Under the pieces are notes generated by a model. The model saw only the letters and a list, made by a program, of their open reading frames with translations, was not told the DNA's origin and searched no databases. Position numbers and translations under genes: made by a program. From the NCBI GenBank assembly GCA_029783825.1, contig JAREIK010000801.1:9064891-9128890 (forward strand): a stretch of DNA of 64,000 bases, written 5' to 3'. Shown piece after piece: positions 1 to 9,911 of the stretch. The stretch is from Sapria himalayana (taxonomy: Eukaryota > Streptophyta > Magnoliopsida > Malpighiales > Rafflesiaceae). The stretch's first letter is position 1. Every line of letters starts with the position of its first letter.

Positions 1-89
1 TTGTTGGCGAATATTATATTATATATCATATCATGCCTGCAAATTCTCTGCTGCGATGATAGGTATTGCCTGTCAGCAGGACCCTTGAA

Positions 90-98
90 TTTATAAAT
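90..98 (+). promoter_or_regulatory. TATA box of the cysteine-rich peptide gene
   Basis: TTTATAAAT lies 42-50 bp upstream of the ATG at 140. That spacing would give a transcription start near 120 and a very short 5' UTR. The start codon context AACAATGGC matches the plant initiation consensus, which strengthens the promoter call. Confidence 0.6.
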
Positions 99-139
99 GG
101 CACACATTCAATACCGAGGTGCGGCACTGGCCTTCAACA

Positions 140-534
140 ATGGCTACCTGCAACACGCTAAGGTGCGTCGTCGTGCTTACTGTTGTGCTATTTGCTCTGG
201 CACCGTCTCTTGAGCTTGTCTGCAATGCTGCTGAAATTCATATGGGTAAAATCGGAATCCATTTCATTTTGCTTATTTTTCATTGAAATTCGTCATGGAT
301 CACTAACCGTTGTAATCTTGAACAAAAAAAAAAAAAAACAAAAACAAAAACAAATAGATTTCAGGTTGCAGACGGGTTGATTATTCTTAGCTTTCCCTGT
401 TTTTAGCAGGATTTGGGCAGGGGCGGATATGCCCAACTGGTGCTGGTCCGTGTATCTCGTCACTATCGAATCTATGCTGCAAGTGCAACTGTGTCATCCC
501 TTCACCTGGGGATCCTGAGGCCCAGCTTCCGTGA
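140..534 (+). CDS. Small secreted cysteine-rich peptide, two exons (140-245, 410-534)
   Basis: I do not recognise the family. Exon 1 (140-245) encodes 35 residues with a typical signal peptide: a short polar start, a hydrophobic VVVLTVVLFALAPSL core and a probable cut near CNA|AEI. A GT donor at 246 and an AG acceptor at 408-409, preceded by a pyrimidine-rich tract, join in phase 1. Exon 2 (410-534) gives a short mature peptide with six cysteines, including the cluster CCKCNCV. The spliced product is 76 residues. The same frame continues past the TGA at 532-534 for 23 more codons to a TAA at 601-603, and that tail holds four cysteines spaced C-x3-C-x3-C-x3-C. The TGA may therefore be a recent nonsense mutation of a 99-residue peptide; CGA to TGA in a CpG would be a simple origin. 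The cysteine pattern loosely recalls snakin/GASA or other defence peptides, but the spacing does not fit. The TATA box, start context, splice sites and poly(A) signal support a real gene; its function is unknown. Confidence 0.6.
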
Positions 535-615
535 GAAAGCCCTCTCTTTGCATGCGCTGCGCCATGCGGCGATGAATGTCTCCGCCTATGCAAGAGACTT
601 TAACTCCCCTGATTG

Positions 616-621
616 AATAAA
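616..621 (+). terminator. Poly(A) signal AATAAA
   Basis: AATAAA lies 82 bp after the TGA at 532-534 and 13 bp after the TAA at 601-603 that closes the extended frame. This is a sensible place for 3'-end formation of the cysteine-rich peptide gene. Confidence 0.5.
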
Positions 622-664
622 TGACATCCCTATTTTGTAACCAGAAATAATACAGATTAAGTTA

Positions 665-756
665 ACACGATGCTCGTAGGGTTCAGTTTGATTCAGGACC
701 ACCGACCACGTATTGCATCTCCTTGACTCCTTGTGAGCTCTCAGGTTCGAACCCAA
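665..756 (+). repeat. Possible tRNA-derived SINE head
   Basis: GGTTCGAACCC at 744-754 matches the B box of an RNA polymerase III promoter. It is preceded by the phrase CTTGTGAGCTCTCA, which resembles plant SINE heads. A poor A-box-like stretch lies about 60-75 bp upstream, and the sequence runs into a T-rich tract after 760. No target duplication was found, so this is a weak call. Confidence 0.3.
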
Positions 757-1412
757 AGAATTTTTTTTATTAAAAAATTTGGGAAAATTATTTTTTATTC
801 ACTGTAAACACTGTTCATGTCTATAAATTGCTCGTTTTTTTTTTTTTTTTTAAAATTATTATGTTTTACGTTGTTATTTTATAATCGACTAAAAATTCAG
901 TAATTATTCCCAAACAATTTAAAATATTGAAAAATAAAATTGTTTGTTTGGTGATACAGAAATTTTAAAATTCAAAACAATTAAATTTTTTATTTTTGAA
1001 TATACTAAACGTTTAACAAAATAAATTAGTTCTGAATTTATTTTAATTAAAAATAATAAAATTAAAATTTGAAATTTTAGGAATCACTAATTTTAATTAT
1101 ATTCAATACTCCATGAAAATATCATGAAAAAAAATCAGAATTGTTCATAATTTTAAAAGATAAAATTTATCGCACTTTAAATATTCCATAGTTTCATTTA
1201 TACAACCACCCATACTAATATTCCATAGTTTCATTTAAATATTCCATAGGTTGCGTTCGAGTCTTATTTAGGTTCGAAATTTCATCCTTGATTACGTATA
1301 TAAATTTCTTCAAATTTCATTTATGAAAAAAAAGTTTATGTTCATTCACGACAACACATCATGAACCCCATAATCACAGTAGCACAAGTGGCCAGAGAGA
1401 GAGAGGGAGAGG

Positions 1413-1455
<43 letters not shown>

Positions 1456-2090
1456 GAGATAATATTTATGAAAATATTTCTTTAAAAACAATTCCATAAA
1501 AGAACATTTCTGAAAAATATTCAAGTATTTATGTTATATTTATTGAATAATTATAATTGTTTTGGAATAGTTACTGAATTTTTTGTTAATGAACAGCTTC
1601 ATTAAAACTATACTTGTAACAATTAAAAACATTCCAGGAATGCATGAAACATACGAAATTATTCAATACTTTTTCATAGCATGAAGCAGACAAAAAATAA
1701 TTAAAAATATTTTCATATTGATATTTTTTATAAAGATTACATATATGATATTTTTATTTGTGCATATTTTTAAAAGAACAATTAATTTTTCGATTAATAT
1801 ATATCGTATCAAATGATAACACACAATACTTTGATTTATTATATATAGTATATTCTACTATGAAAGTTGAATTTTTAGATTAATATGTTACACTATGATT
1901 ATTACACTATATAGTATATTAATCTTTGTTATATCTAAGTCTAAAAAAATAATAATTGTATCCATATAATTTCTTTGCAATCTATAGTAACTACAATAAA
2001 TTCAGTCATTATGATGGATAATATTATTCATTTTTATAGTTTTGATTGTTAGAATAATACTCTCTCTAAATATTATTAAATAATTTGATG
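757..2090. other. AT-rich DNA without a recognisable gene
   Basis: Homopolymer runs and very AT-rich sequence with no supported reading frame. A long GA microsatellite lies inside (1394-1459). A second short GGTTCGAA motif near 1272 has no other SINE features. Confidence 0.6.
1394..1459. repeat. (GA)n microsatellite
   Basis: About 65 bp of nearly pure AG dinucleotides with a few interruptions (GGGA, GATA). Confidence 0.95.
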
Positions 2091-2099
2091 TATATATAT

Positions 2100-3163
2100 A
2101 TGAATCTAAATCATCAACAATATCATAATTAATATATCCGAGAAATATGAGTATTTACTTGCTTAAATATAAAATTAGATGAGATGTCCCTCATAGATAT
2201 CTCTTGATAGATTTTACTATAGTCTATTACTCAAGTTCAAGAGAATATAACTAACAACACTAATACCGTGTGTGCTATATCTGGTATTGTATAGACTATA
2301 GTAAACATAAGTTTACCATTAGTTGAGACAAAGTATATGACTCATATTTTTCCTTTCCCTATCAATACGTGGCAATATAAGGGTCTTTCCTAGTTGTATA
2401 GACCATTAGTTGAAATAGTAGTTGGCACTTAGCTTAAAATACGTGGCAATATAAGGGGATTGACATTTACTTAGTCTCTTTCATAAATGATCTCTCAGGG
2501 TCTTTCCTAATGTAGTATTTTTGAGATAACCAAATATACCTGGAAGGCCTAATTTGGATGAAACTCATTCCTAGAATCTAGCTGACTAGGACTAATTCTT
2601 ACATAGAAAATATTGTTTTCAACTCCCTCTTAAGTTTATTAATTTGTGCTCTATTTTTACTAAATACTAATTATTAGTATGTTTTCAATGCACAATAAAA
2701 ATGTAATCCGTCATTACCCAACTAATGACTGTCAAATATATGTTGATCACAAGATATATGTTAAAAGTTTTGAAACTCCATATATAAATAAATTTTCTTA
2801 TACTACAAACTACTATCCAAGAGCATACTTAAGTCTATAAAAGCTCTTTTTCAATTTTTATATGACACATTCTTTATCATCTACTCTTAGGTTGATTAGT
2901 GTAAAGAGAATCATGAAGGTCACTATGACTAAATAATATCTTTACATTGAGTTGAATAATTTCTAAATCCAAGCTAGCATACAAACTCATAACTATGTGA
3001 ATAGGAAAAACTTCTTCACCATGAAAGAAAATATATAGTCAAAATTGATTACTATCTTTTAACTAAATTTTTTATCTACTAACCAAGTCTTGTATCTCGG
3101 TTAATAATTATCATCTTTGGATTTTAGACAAAAGAGCTGTTTGTATTTCAAAGCCCATTTTCC
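2100..3163 (-). pseudogene. Decayed Ty1/copia reverse transcriptase/RNase H (left part)
   Basis: Conceptual minus-strand translation, with stops and frameshifts, shows copia pol landmarks. Near 3000-3100 there is YKTWLVDKKFS followed by INFDYIFSFMVK, corresponding to the family's YKARLVAKGFSQ...GIDYDEVFSPVVK. Near 2890-2950 is CVIxKLKKSFY, and around 2280-2400 is a TIPDIAH-like match to the TRPDIAHAVG motif. Together these place RT followed by the RT-RNase H connection, reading right to left. The fragment ends at the LINE target site and resumes at 9000. It is an old non-functional copy, and its LTRs were not identified. Confidence 0.6.
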
Positions 3164-3181
3164 TTAATACTAAGGGTATTA
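3164..3181. repeat. LINE target-site duplication, left copy
   Basis: TTAATACTAAGGGTATTA, identical over 18 bp to 8982-8999. It directly abuts the poly(A) end of the LINE. Confidence 0.95.
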
Positions 3182-3233
3182 TTTTTTTTTTTTTTTTTGA
3201 TAAATAAAATGCACTATCAAAATTCTTTACAAT

Positions 3234-6200
3234 CTATGGCCTAGGTAGCAACTTGTGCTCCTTATAAAAAACAATATACATTTCAGTTTTAATTTTCCTG
3301 ATTAAGAAATCTGCACACGTTGCTTTAGCTTCATGGAGCCGCCTATTTCTTTCCTTCCATAGATGATAAATAACAGCCGCAAAAGTAGCTTTTCTTAGAT
3401 CATTTTCCACCGTGCCTGCCTTGTGGTGTTTCTTTAAAACTTCCAGCCCCGCTGGAATTGAATGTATTCCTCCTTCGATCCTGGCCCAGGATAGGGCTTC
3501 TTTCAAAATGTATCTTGAGAAACAACAATTAAAAAAGAGGTGGTTTAAAGATTCTGCATCGCTGCAGAATTCACAGCTGCTATTTGGGGGGTTGAATGCT
3601 ATATCTTTCGTCCACAGCTTTCCCTGTTTAATTATCCACAAGTTAACCGCATGTTTAGGCACATGTGTTTTTGGCCATATAGAATTAACCCAAGCCACTT
3701 TTTTCTTGGATTCGGAACCAGCAAGAAAGTGGTATGCATTGAATACTATTCTGCCATCTTCGCCCCATTTAATTAATAGGGATTCAGCAACTTCTTTTGA
3801 GCCAGCTTTGAGTACTAAGGCATCTCTTACCGATATCAGATTTTTCATAAAAGGAGAGTCATATTTAGAACATTGGAAATTCCAGATATCAGAAAATTTT
3901 AAGTAGATATGATGGATCCATTTAATCCATAAAGCATCTTCCTTAGCGTTGATTCTCCATAGCGTTTTGATGAAAAAAGCTTTATTCCAAGTAGATAGAT
4001 TAAGGAGGCCTAAACCTCCAAGATTAATAGGGAGACATACTTTAGTCCAAGAGACCTTAGGTCTATATCTACCTTGTGTTCGAGCGCCCCAGAGGAATCT
4101 TCTACATGCTCCTTCGATCGATTTAATAATAAAAGAAGGAAGTAGGAAAACCGAAAACCAATAGCCTTCGATTCCTTGAACAACCGTGCGAAGGAGCTCT
4201 AGCCTCCCTGCAATTGAAAGTAATTTACCAGCCCATTGGTGAATTGCAGAATTAATTTTTGCAAGGAGAACAGAGAATTGAGACGATATTAGGCGGCTTG
4301 ATGAAAGGGGAACTCCCAAAAACACAAATGGTAGGGAGCCTTCTAGAAAGCCTGATGAATCCAGGATCTCTCTTTTGAGATTTTCTTTTACTCCTCCAAA
4401 GAAGATATTCGATTTGGAGGAGTTAACTCTCAAACCTGAGACCTCAGAGAATTTTTGTAATGTTTCCAAGACGGCGGACGTAGAGTTTTTATCTCCCTTA
4501 GAGAAGATGATCAAATCGTCGGCATACATTAGGTGGGTTATCTTCAACGCTGCACAACCAGGATGATATGAAAACTCCATCGAAGCGAGTTGTCTAGATA
4601 AATACTCCATGCATAAGGTGAATAAGTAGGGCGAAATTGGGTCTCCTTGCCTAAGACCTCTTTGGCCCTTAAAAAATCCATGCAGCTGTCCGTTTATAGC
4701 AATGGAATAGGTGGTGGAGCTAATACACTCATATATAATCTGGATAAAGTGTGTAGGAAAGTTGAGACCAACCAGAATTTCTACAAGAAAGTTCCAATCT
4801 ACAGTATCGAAAGCTTTTTGAATGTCAATTTTAAAAAAACAGCGCGGAGAAATTCTTTTCCGGGCATACTTTCTTATCAATCCTTGAGCAAGGAGAAAAT
4901 TATCTGATATTAGGCGTCCTTTAATAAATGCACCTTGTTCAGGGCTTACAATGGTACCCATTACCAATTTTAGGCGTGAAGCGATTAGCTTTGAGATAAT
5001 CTTGTAGATAACATTACAGCAAGAGATAGGGCGATAGTCCTTAACAGTTGAAGCATGGGAGGATTTCGGAATTAAGGCGATGTAGGCATGATTAATTTGC
5101 TTCAACATTCTCGCAGAAGCAAAGAAATTCTTAATTGCCATACAAACATCTCTACCAATATACTGCCATGAGGACTTGAAAAATTCTGCTGTGAACCCAT
5201 CAGGCCCAGGCGATTTAGAGTTGCCCATAGTGAAGATGGCTTTTCTAATTTCCTCATTGGAGAAGGAGAGAGAAAGTCGACCATGGTCTTCATCTCTTAG
5301 CTTCGGCCCATTATTCATAATAGAGTCATCAATAGAAATCCTGTTTGCTGTTTTGCCAAGTAAATCTTCAAAGTATGAGACAAATGTTTCCACAATGTCA
5401 CTCTTAGATGAGGTGTAATCTCCATTATCCTTAAAGACAGATACAATTTTGCTCCTTTGTAATTTGGAGTTAGTTAGCGCATAGAAAAACTTAGTGCACC
5501 TATCACTCTCTTTAAGATATCTGATTTTAGCCTTTTGTCTGAGGAATGAAAGTTCACATTCCTCTAGCTTCCTTAAGCTGATTTTTTGCTGAATTTCAAC
5601 CTCCTTTAATTCCGGCCGAGGACTGGAGAGCATTTCCTCTTGCGTAGTTTTTAAGACATCTCTTGCTCGGCCAACTCTAACACTGATGTGACTAAAGTGT
5701 TTTTCATTCAGCTTCCTAAGGGGCTTTTTTAGTGCTTTTAGTTTAGTCACCACCTGGAACATAACAGATCCTGTTACTCTAATTTTCCAAATGCTTTGGA
5801 GGAGTGGAATAAACTCATCATGCGTAAGCCACATGTTACAGAACTTGAAAGAAGTGATTCTTCCTGTGTCCATGCGCTCAGTGGACATAAGAATAAGACA
5901 ATGGTCTGGATATGCACCGGGGACCAGGAACTTGACATGGCTATCCACTAAGAGGCTGGCCCAAGAGTTATTTGCCATTGCCCTATCGAGTTTACTAGAA
6001 ACTTTCCCGTTTGTCCAAGTGAAGTAACTACCGGAAGAGGGCAGATCTTCCATGCCTAACAAAGCCAGACAATTCATCGCATCTTGACACTCATAGTTGG
6101 AGACAATTCTGCCTCCGACTCTATCTAATCCAGATAAAGGAGAGTTGAGGTCTCCAATGAGCGCCCAGGGTGAAGTGGAGACACCTTCATTTCTTAAGTC

Positions 6201-6620
6201 ATTCCATAAACATCTTCTAGTAGAAATCGAGTGAAAGCCATATATGAATGAGAGTCTAAAACTTAAGGCACTCTCTTTGTCCACTACTTGTAATGTGATG
6301 AGTTGGGCAGTACATGAAAGGACTCTAAGGCCGATTGAAAGGGGATCCCATAATACCATGATTCTCCCGTATTTATAACATGGAAAATTATCCACTACAT
6401 TAAACTTCTTGAACTTCGTTTTCATAAGCCAAGATAATTTCTCACCGGTAAGCTTAGCTTCCGAGATAGCGAATATATCTATGGCATAGGCTTGGAAAAG
6501 CCTTAACACCTCTTTGTGTTTTAGAGGGCAATTAAACCCTCTAAGATTCCAATATGCTATCTTCATTGACGAAATTAGAAAAGTCCAGCCATTGTATGTT
6601 TGACATAGAAAGAAACCCAA
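3234..6620 (-). CDS. LINE ORF2: endonuclease-reverse transcriptase
   Basis: 1128 residues with no internal stop. The enzyme nicks target DNA and primes reverse transcription of the element RNA at the nick. Domains in order: an APE-like endonuclease at about 19-245 (WNLRG near 24-28, SEAK 53-56, GDLNS 156-160, YFTWTNG near 199-205, PDH 238-240); a coiled linker rich in K, E and R at about 290-400; reverse transcriptase at about 465-780 (KDYRPIS 527-533, catalytic FKIDIQKAFD near 596-605, GLRQGDPISP 655-664, YADD 699-702); and a C-terminal zf-RVT-type region with a C-x2-C...H...C cluster (CEFC...HLFFNC) before the final 100 residues. The likely true start is Met19 (codon at 6564-6566), because the endonuclease begins there and the first 18 residues look like untranslated leader. 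The length is normal for a plant L1. Confidence 0.93.
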   Translation of the reverse strand: MGFFLCQTYNGWTFLISSMKIAYWNLRGFNCPLKHKEVLRLFQAYAIDIFAISEAKLTGEKLSWLMKTKFKKFNVVDNFPCYKYGRIMVLWDPLSIGLRVLSCTAQLITLQVVDKESALSFRLSFIYGFHSISTRRCLWNDLRNEGVSTSPWALIGDLNSPLSGLDRVGGRIVSNYECQDAMNCLALLGMEDLPSSGSYFTWTNGKVSSKLDRAMANNSWASLLVDSHVKFLVPGAYPDHCLILMSTERMDTGRITSFKFCNMWLTHDEFIPLLQSIWKIRVTGSVMFQVVTKLKALKKPLRKLNEKHFSHISVRVGRARDVLKTTQEEMLSSPRPELKEVEIQQKISLRKLEECELSFLRQKAKIRYLKESDRCTKFFYALTNSKLQRSKIVSVFKDNGDYTSSKSDIVETFVSYFEDLLGKTANRISIDDSIMNNGPKLRDEDHGRLSLSFSNEEIRKAIFTMGNSKSPGPDGFTAEFFKSSWQYIGRDVCMAIKNFFASARMLKQINHAYIALIPKSSHASTVKDYRPISCCNVIYKIISKLIASRLKLVMGTIVSPEQGAFIKGRLISDNFLLAQGLIRKYARKRISPRCFFKIDIQKAFDTVDWNFLVEILVGLNFPTHFIQIIYECISSTTYSIAINGQLHGFFKGQRGLRQGDPISPYLFTLCMEYLSRQLASMEFSYHPGCAALKITHLMYADDLIIFSKGDKNSTSAVLETLQKFSEVSGLRVNSSKSNIFFGGVKENLKREILDSSGFLEGSLPFVFLGVPLSSSRLISSQFSVLLAKINSAIHQWAGKLLSIAGRLELLRTVVQGIEGYWFSVFLLPSFIIKSIEGACRRFLWGARTQGRYRPKVSWTKVCLPINLGGLGLLNLSTWNKAFFIKTLWRINAKEDALWIKWIHHIYLKFSDIWNFQCSKYDSPFMKNLISVRDALVLKAGSKEVAESLLIKWGEDGRIVFNAYHFLAGSESKKKVAWVNSIWPKTHVPKHAVNLWIIKQGKLWTKDIAFNPPNSSCEFCSDAESLNHLFFNCCFSRYILKEALSWARIEGGIHSIPAGLEVLKKHHKAGTVENDLRKATFAAVIYHLWKERNRRLHEAKATCADFLIRKIKTEMYIVFYKEHKLLPRP

Positions 6621-7261
6621 GCCCTTAAGCCACCCTTACTACCCAAATATAGAACGAATTCCTCCCAGGCATAAGGCCTAGGCTGATGACATCCAGGGGT
6701 TGTATACCATGCCGATACTCCAAAAAAACCATTCACTATTCGCACCCCCGTTACATGTGTTACATCATTCCTACCCTTACATTGAGCTACCCTTACAAGA
6801 AATTTCCCCAACTTAACACAAATGCAGCATATCGGAAGGTCAGACCAAGGGCCATTTCTAATATAAATAAAACAGTAGATCCATAGTATTATTCTAACTC
6901 CACGGCAAGTAGTTTTAAGAAATAGCCATATAATACCAAAGCTTCCATACCAACAGGGGGTAAGAACTTCCTCTGTGTAAACATAGTTTAAAAATTCCAA
7001 ACAGCTAGGGGCTGATTTGGTTTTTATTGCAGCATGCAGTCCCTTTGACTCACTCCATTCCACACCTGGAGGTGCCCCCACCTCCCCCAAATTATCCCTT
7101 AATAAAAGTACATGAGGGGGAGAAACACCCCTCAAAAACCAGCCGCCAAAACTCCAACAAGAAAACCGCCAAATAACAAGAAAAAGCAACAGAAAACAAG
7201 AACAAGGCTCTAGAGAGGAGAGCCGTAAAAATTTCCTAATCTGGACCATAAGGGGCAGCAC
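6575..7261 (-). other. Open frame bridging LINE ORF1 and ORF2 (function unproven)
   Basis: A 228-codon frame starts inside the last codons of ORF1 and stops at 6575-6577, eight nucleotides before the probable ORF2 start codon at 6564-6566. The translation is hydrophobic at its start and rich in W, F and C, and it shows no domain I recognise. It may be chance, or it may carry ribosomes from ORF1 to ORF2 by termination and re-initiation. No codon-bias evidence is available. Confidence 0.25.
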
Positions 7262-8843
7262 CTTTAACCTTCAGCTCCTTGGTTTTAGATTTGTTTCTGA
7301 GATTCAGAGCGGGGCCTTCTCTATTCCCCGGTTCTTTCTTTTTCGCCCGGCCTTTAACAGTAGTAAAACCCTCTACATCTTGATCCATACTCACAGGTCC
7401 AGATTTTGATTCATCTCGGGGGTCTGCAGCCTCTGCAGTAAATTGGCCCTCCTCAAGGAGGGAGGATTCTATTGCATTACCAGTAACACAGTCCCTTATT
7501 GGAGTGGGGGCAGTTGGAAGAGGATCCATGGCTTTAGCCACAGGTTGGGAGTCATTTGGCACCACCTTTGCAGGGCTGCCTGGTCCTTCTGGGCTAGTTG
7601 AGTGCTCCTCCTCTTCATGCTTCTTGGCTTTCCGGCAAACATTAAGAGTGTGGCCAAAAATACAGCAATGGCAGCAATATAAAGGCAAGTTTTCAAAAAT
7701 AACAGATTGTTTCACACTTGAGCCATCCGGGAAATACAGCTCAAATTCATCCACTAGCTTATTTCCTAAATCTATTTCCACGAGAACCCTTGCGAATGTA
7801 ATTTTGGAGATATTAGTCGTAAGCTTATCCATATGCAAGGGGCGGCCAATGCAACTTGCAGCCTTGCTTAGGCCTATGAAGTTCCATAAATGTAATGGAA
7901 AATCCGGCAATTTAACCCATATGGGTATTTTAGCCATTTCTTTAAGGCCATAGTGAAAACTGACTGGCAGCAATTTAACATATAGAGGCCGGCCATAGAC
8001 AAGGTAAGGGCCAGAACTTAAGATACGATCCCTATCCATTGAGTTACTAAAGCGAAATACGAGCCAACCACTAGGATGTTGAATCAATTGTGGCGAAACT
8101 TTCCAATGATCTTCCATGAATTTTTTCAGCAAGGTAAAGCCAGGGCTTTTTGTCACAAAATAACCAATGAGACAATTGTCCCAATGCCCTTGTAGTAAGT
8201 CTTTTTCAACATAAACAGCTTTACATGGTTCTGCCGGAGGCATGTATTCCAATTTAGAGGAGTTTGTAAGGCCCCTATTTCCAGCAAACAGGCTGCTCCA
8301 GGGAGCCTTACTCTTGCCAAAGGTTCTAGTGGTCTTATTTTGAGCTTGATAAGGGGGGTTGCCAAGGGTTGGAAGCTCAATTACACTTAGTGGATTCAGG
8401 GCTAATTCAGAAGGAGAGGCCCTTGGCTCATCGGTGTTGCTTTTAACATCCGAAGGGTTTTTATGGGAACGAACAGATTCATCGAAGCTTTTTGCATTCT
8501 CATTTATCAAATTCAGGGATGAAGCCTTAGTAATCGAAGAATTTTTAAGCGAAATCGCCTCATTTTTAAGAGCGTTTTGATTGAGTAGAGGAGGAATATC
8601 GTCAATGTTATCGGTAGGAAACTTACCGAAGACAATCTGTCGGCGATCGCCGTCTTCAACCACAAACTCTGTTGCCGAGGAGTCATTTTCGGAGCAGAGT
8701 ATAAGGCGCCGACAGGGTTTCCTTGGAGGAGCAATCACGGGAGCTTTTGGGCATGCATCGGGAGAAAGGGCGGAGGCGCGTTCGGCTTCATTATCAATTG
8801 TAAGTGTGTCGGGCGGTCCCGACATACTTATATAGGGCAGCAT
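7236..8843 (-). CDS. LINE ORF1: RNA-binding protein (DUF4283 plus zinc knuckle)
   Basis: 535 residues, no internal stop. Plant L1 ORF1 proteins bind the element RNA and form the particle used for retrotransposition. Residues 1-200 are polar and low in complexity. About 205-385 is a DUF4283-type RNA-binding fold; visible blocks include CLIGYFVTKSPGF, HPSGWLVFRF, GRPLYVK, KIPIWVKLPDFPLHLWN and IGRPLHMD. A CCHC zinc knuckle (C390-x2-C393-x4-H398-x4-C403) follows, and then an acidic and basic tail to 535. Met7 (codon near 8825) is an alternative start. ORF2 follows on the same strand after about 0.6 kb. Confidence 0.9.
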   Translation of the reverse strand: MLPYISMSGPPDTLTIDNEAERASALSPDACPKAPVIAPPRKPCRRLILCSENDSSATEFVVEDGDRRQIVFGKFPTDNIDDIPPLLNQNALKNEAISLKNSSITKASSLNLINENAKSFDESVRSHKNPSDVKSNTDEPRASPSELALNPLSVIELPTLGNPPYQAQNKTTRTFGKSKAPWSSLFAGNRGLTNSSKLEYMPPAEPCKAVYVEKDLLQGHWDNCLIGYFVTKSPGFTLLKKFMEDHWKVSPQLIQHPSGWLVFRFSNSMDRDRILSSGPYLVYGRPLYVKLLPVSFHYGLKEMAKIPIWVKLPDFPLHLWNFIGLSKAASCIGRPLHMDKLTTNISKITFARVLVEIDLGNKLVDEFELYFPDGSSVKQSVIFENLPLYCCHCCIFGHTLNVCRKAKKHEEEEHSTSPEGPGSPAKVVPNDSQPVAKAMDPLPTAPTPIRDCVTGNAIESSLLEEGQFTAEAADPRDESKSGPVSMDQDVEGFTTVKGRAKKKEPGNREGPALNLRNKSKTKELKVKGAAPYGPD

Positions 8844-8981
8844 CGGGCAGAATAACCTAGTTGGGAGAACTTAACTCCATTACAAGTTCTTTTTTGAGGG
8901 AGTTAGGGTGGATTAGGGCAAGGTCTAGAGAGAAGGAGGAGCAACCAGGAGAGAGAGTCGCTTTTTTCAACTTGAGATTCG

Positions 8982-8999
8982 TTAATACTAAGGGTATTA
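8982..8999. repeat. LINE target-site duplication, right copy
   Basis: Exact copy of the 18 bp at 3164-3181, at the 5' end of the minus-strand LINE. Confidence 0.95.
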
Positions 9000-9290
9000 G
9001 ATTGTATGTGTGATTGATATAAAGAAGCTTTAGCTTTTTTTGCATTGCTTGAAGTCATTCCTCTTATTCTCAAGAAAGATGACTTCCAAAAAAGTCTCGA
9101 GCACATAGACATTCATGAGTAATTCATTATTATAAAATCTAGAAGATACCTTGGGCACATGCATGAATAATCTTCTCAGCTCATACTAAGATACACCATT
9201 AGGAATAACTAACATTCCTAACTAGCATGATGTTACCTTGGAAGATAATAATTTCCTCTCACTTAGATCCATCTCTTCTTATGTTGTTGT
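9000..9290 (-). pseudogene. Decayed Ty1/copia reverse transcriptase (right part, split by the LINE)
   Basis: The minus-strand translation includes AKASLYQSHIQSNTLS, a degenerate form of the copia segment that reads roughly ExxSLxxNxTWxLVxLP just before the IGCKWVFK block. Reading across the LINE into 3163-3100 continues with KWALKYKQ, the next block of the same domain. The LINE therefore interrupted one continuous pol sequence. Confidence 0.55.
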
Positions 9291-9911
9291 TTTTTCCAAA
9301 AAAAAAAAAAATTGTTTTAGAAGTCCTATTTTTTTATTTTGGTAATATTTGACTATTTTTTTTGTTTCATTACTTGCAAATAGGAAAAAATATATTTTTC
9401 GATCACTTTGTGTGCCTAGAGGCATCTAATGGGCCTACCAAACACACCATATTTTTTATGTCCAATCGAGCCACCATGCCATATTGGTAATGCCATGGTT
9501 TTAGCATGAGTCATGCCATGCTAGACCAATAGCAGACAAGGGTGGATCAACACATACCACTAGCTCATGGCCAAAATTAAATGTGCTAGGTCAGGTTTGA
9601 CTCGAATAGAACTCGATAATAGCCCACAAAGAAGCTAGCCACCATTAGCATGCTTGCCCTATCCATATCCTAATCTATGGGTTGTGGGTTGTGGTGTGGT
9701 GTGTGTGCGTGTCTGTGTGTGTATCTGTCTGTGTGTGTCTGTGAAATTTTTAAAAAATGTTAAAATGTAAACTACATATGTTAGATGTAATCAACAATAT
9801 GTATTAATATAAATATACAAAAGATATTAAAAAAATACATTCAAGACTAAAAATATAAATAAAATGCTAAAAAAATATAAAAGTTATTATAAAAGAAAAT
9901 GTATGCCTAGG
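9291..9911. other. Intergenic DNA with a GGGCC/GCCATG-rich hAT-like scrap and TG repeat
   Basis: No gene. The stretch 9425-9660 has the TAGAGGC...GGGCC...GCCATGCCAT composition of worn hAT MITEs. A (TG)n-like microsatellite occupies about 9683-9742. Confidence 0.45.

Larger units (their letters stand above)
3182..8981 (-). mobile_element. L1-type LINE retrotransposon, apparently full length
   Basis: A 5.8-kb minus-strand element bounded by a perfect 18-bp target duplication and ending in a 17-nt A tail (T17 at 3182-3198). It has a roughly 140-bp 5' UTR, ORF1 (7236-8843), an inter-ORF region of about 0.6 kb and ORF2 (3234-6620), then a short 3' UTR. Both ORFs are open, and every catalytic motif checked is present. 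It inserted within the RT region of an older copia element, whose two halves flank it. Perfect duplications and open ORFs indicate a recent insertion that may still be competent; activity itself cannot be seen in the sequence. Confidence 0.95.

Noticed and set aside
387..593. 68-codon minus-strand frame over the cysteine-rich gene exon 2
   Set aside because: Antisense shadow of the GC-rich exon; the plus strand has promoter, splice sites and poly(A) signal.
3412..5418. Plus-strand frames of 60-164 codons inside the LINE
   Set aside because: They are antisense to the intact LINE ORF2 and show no domain.
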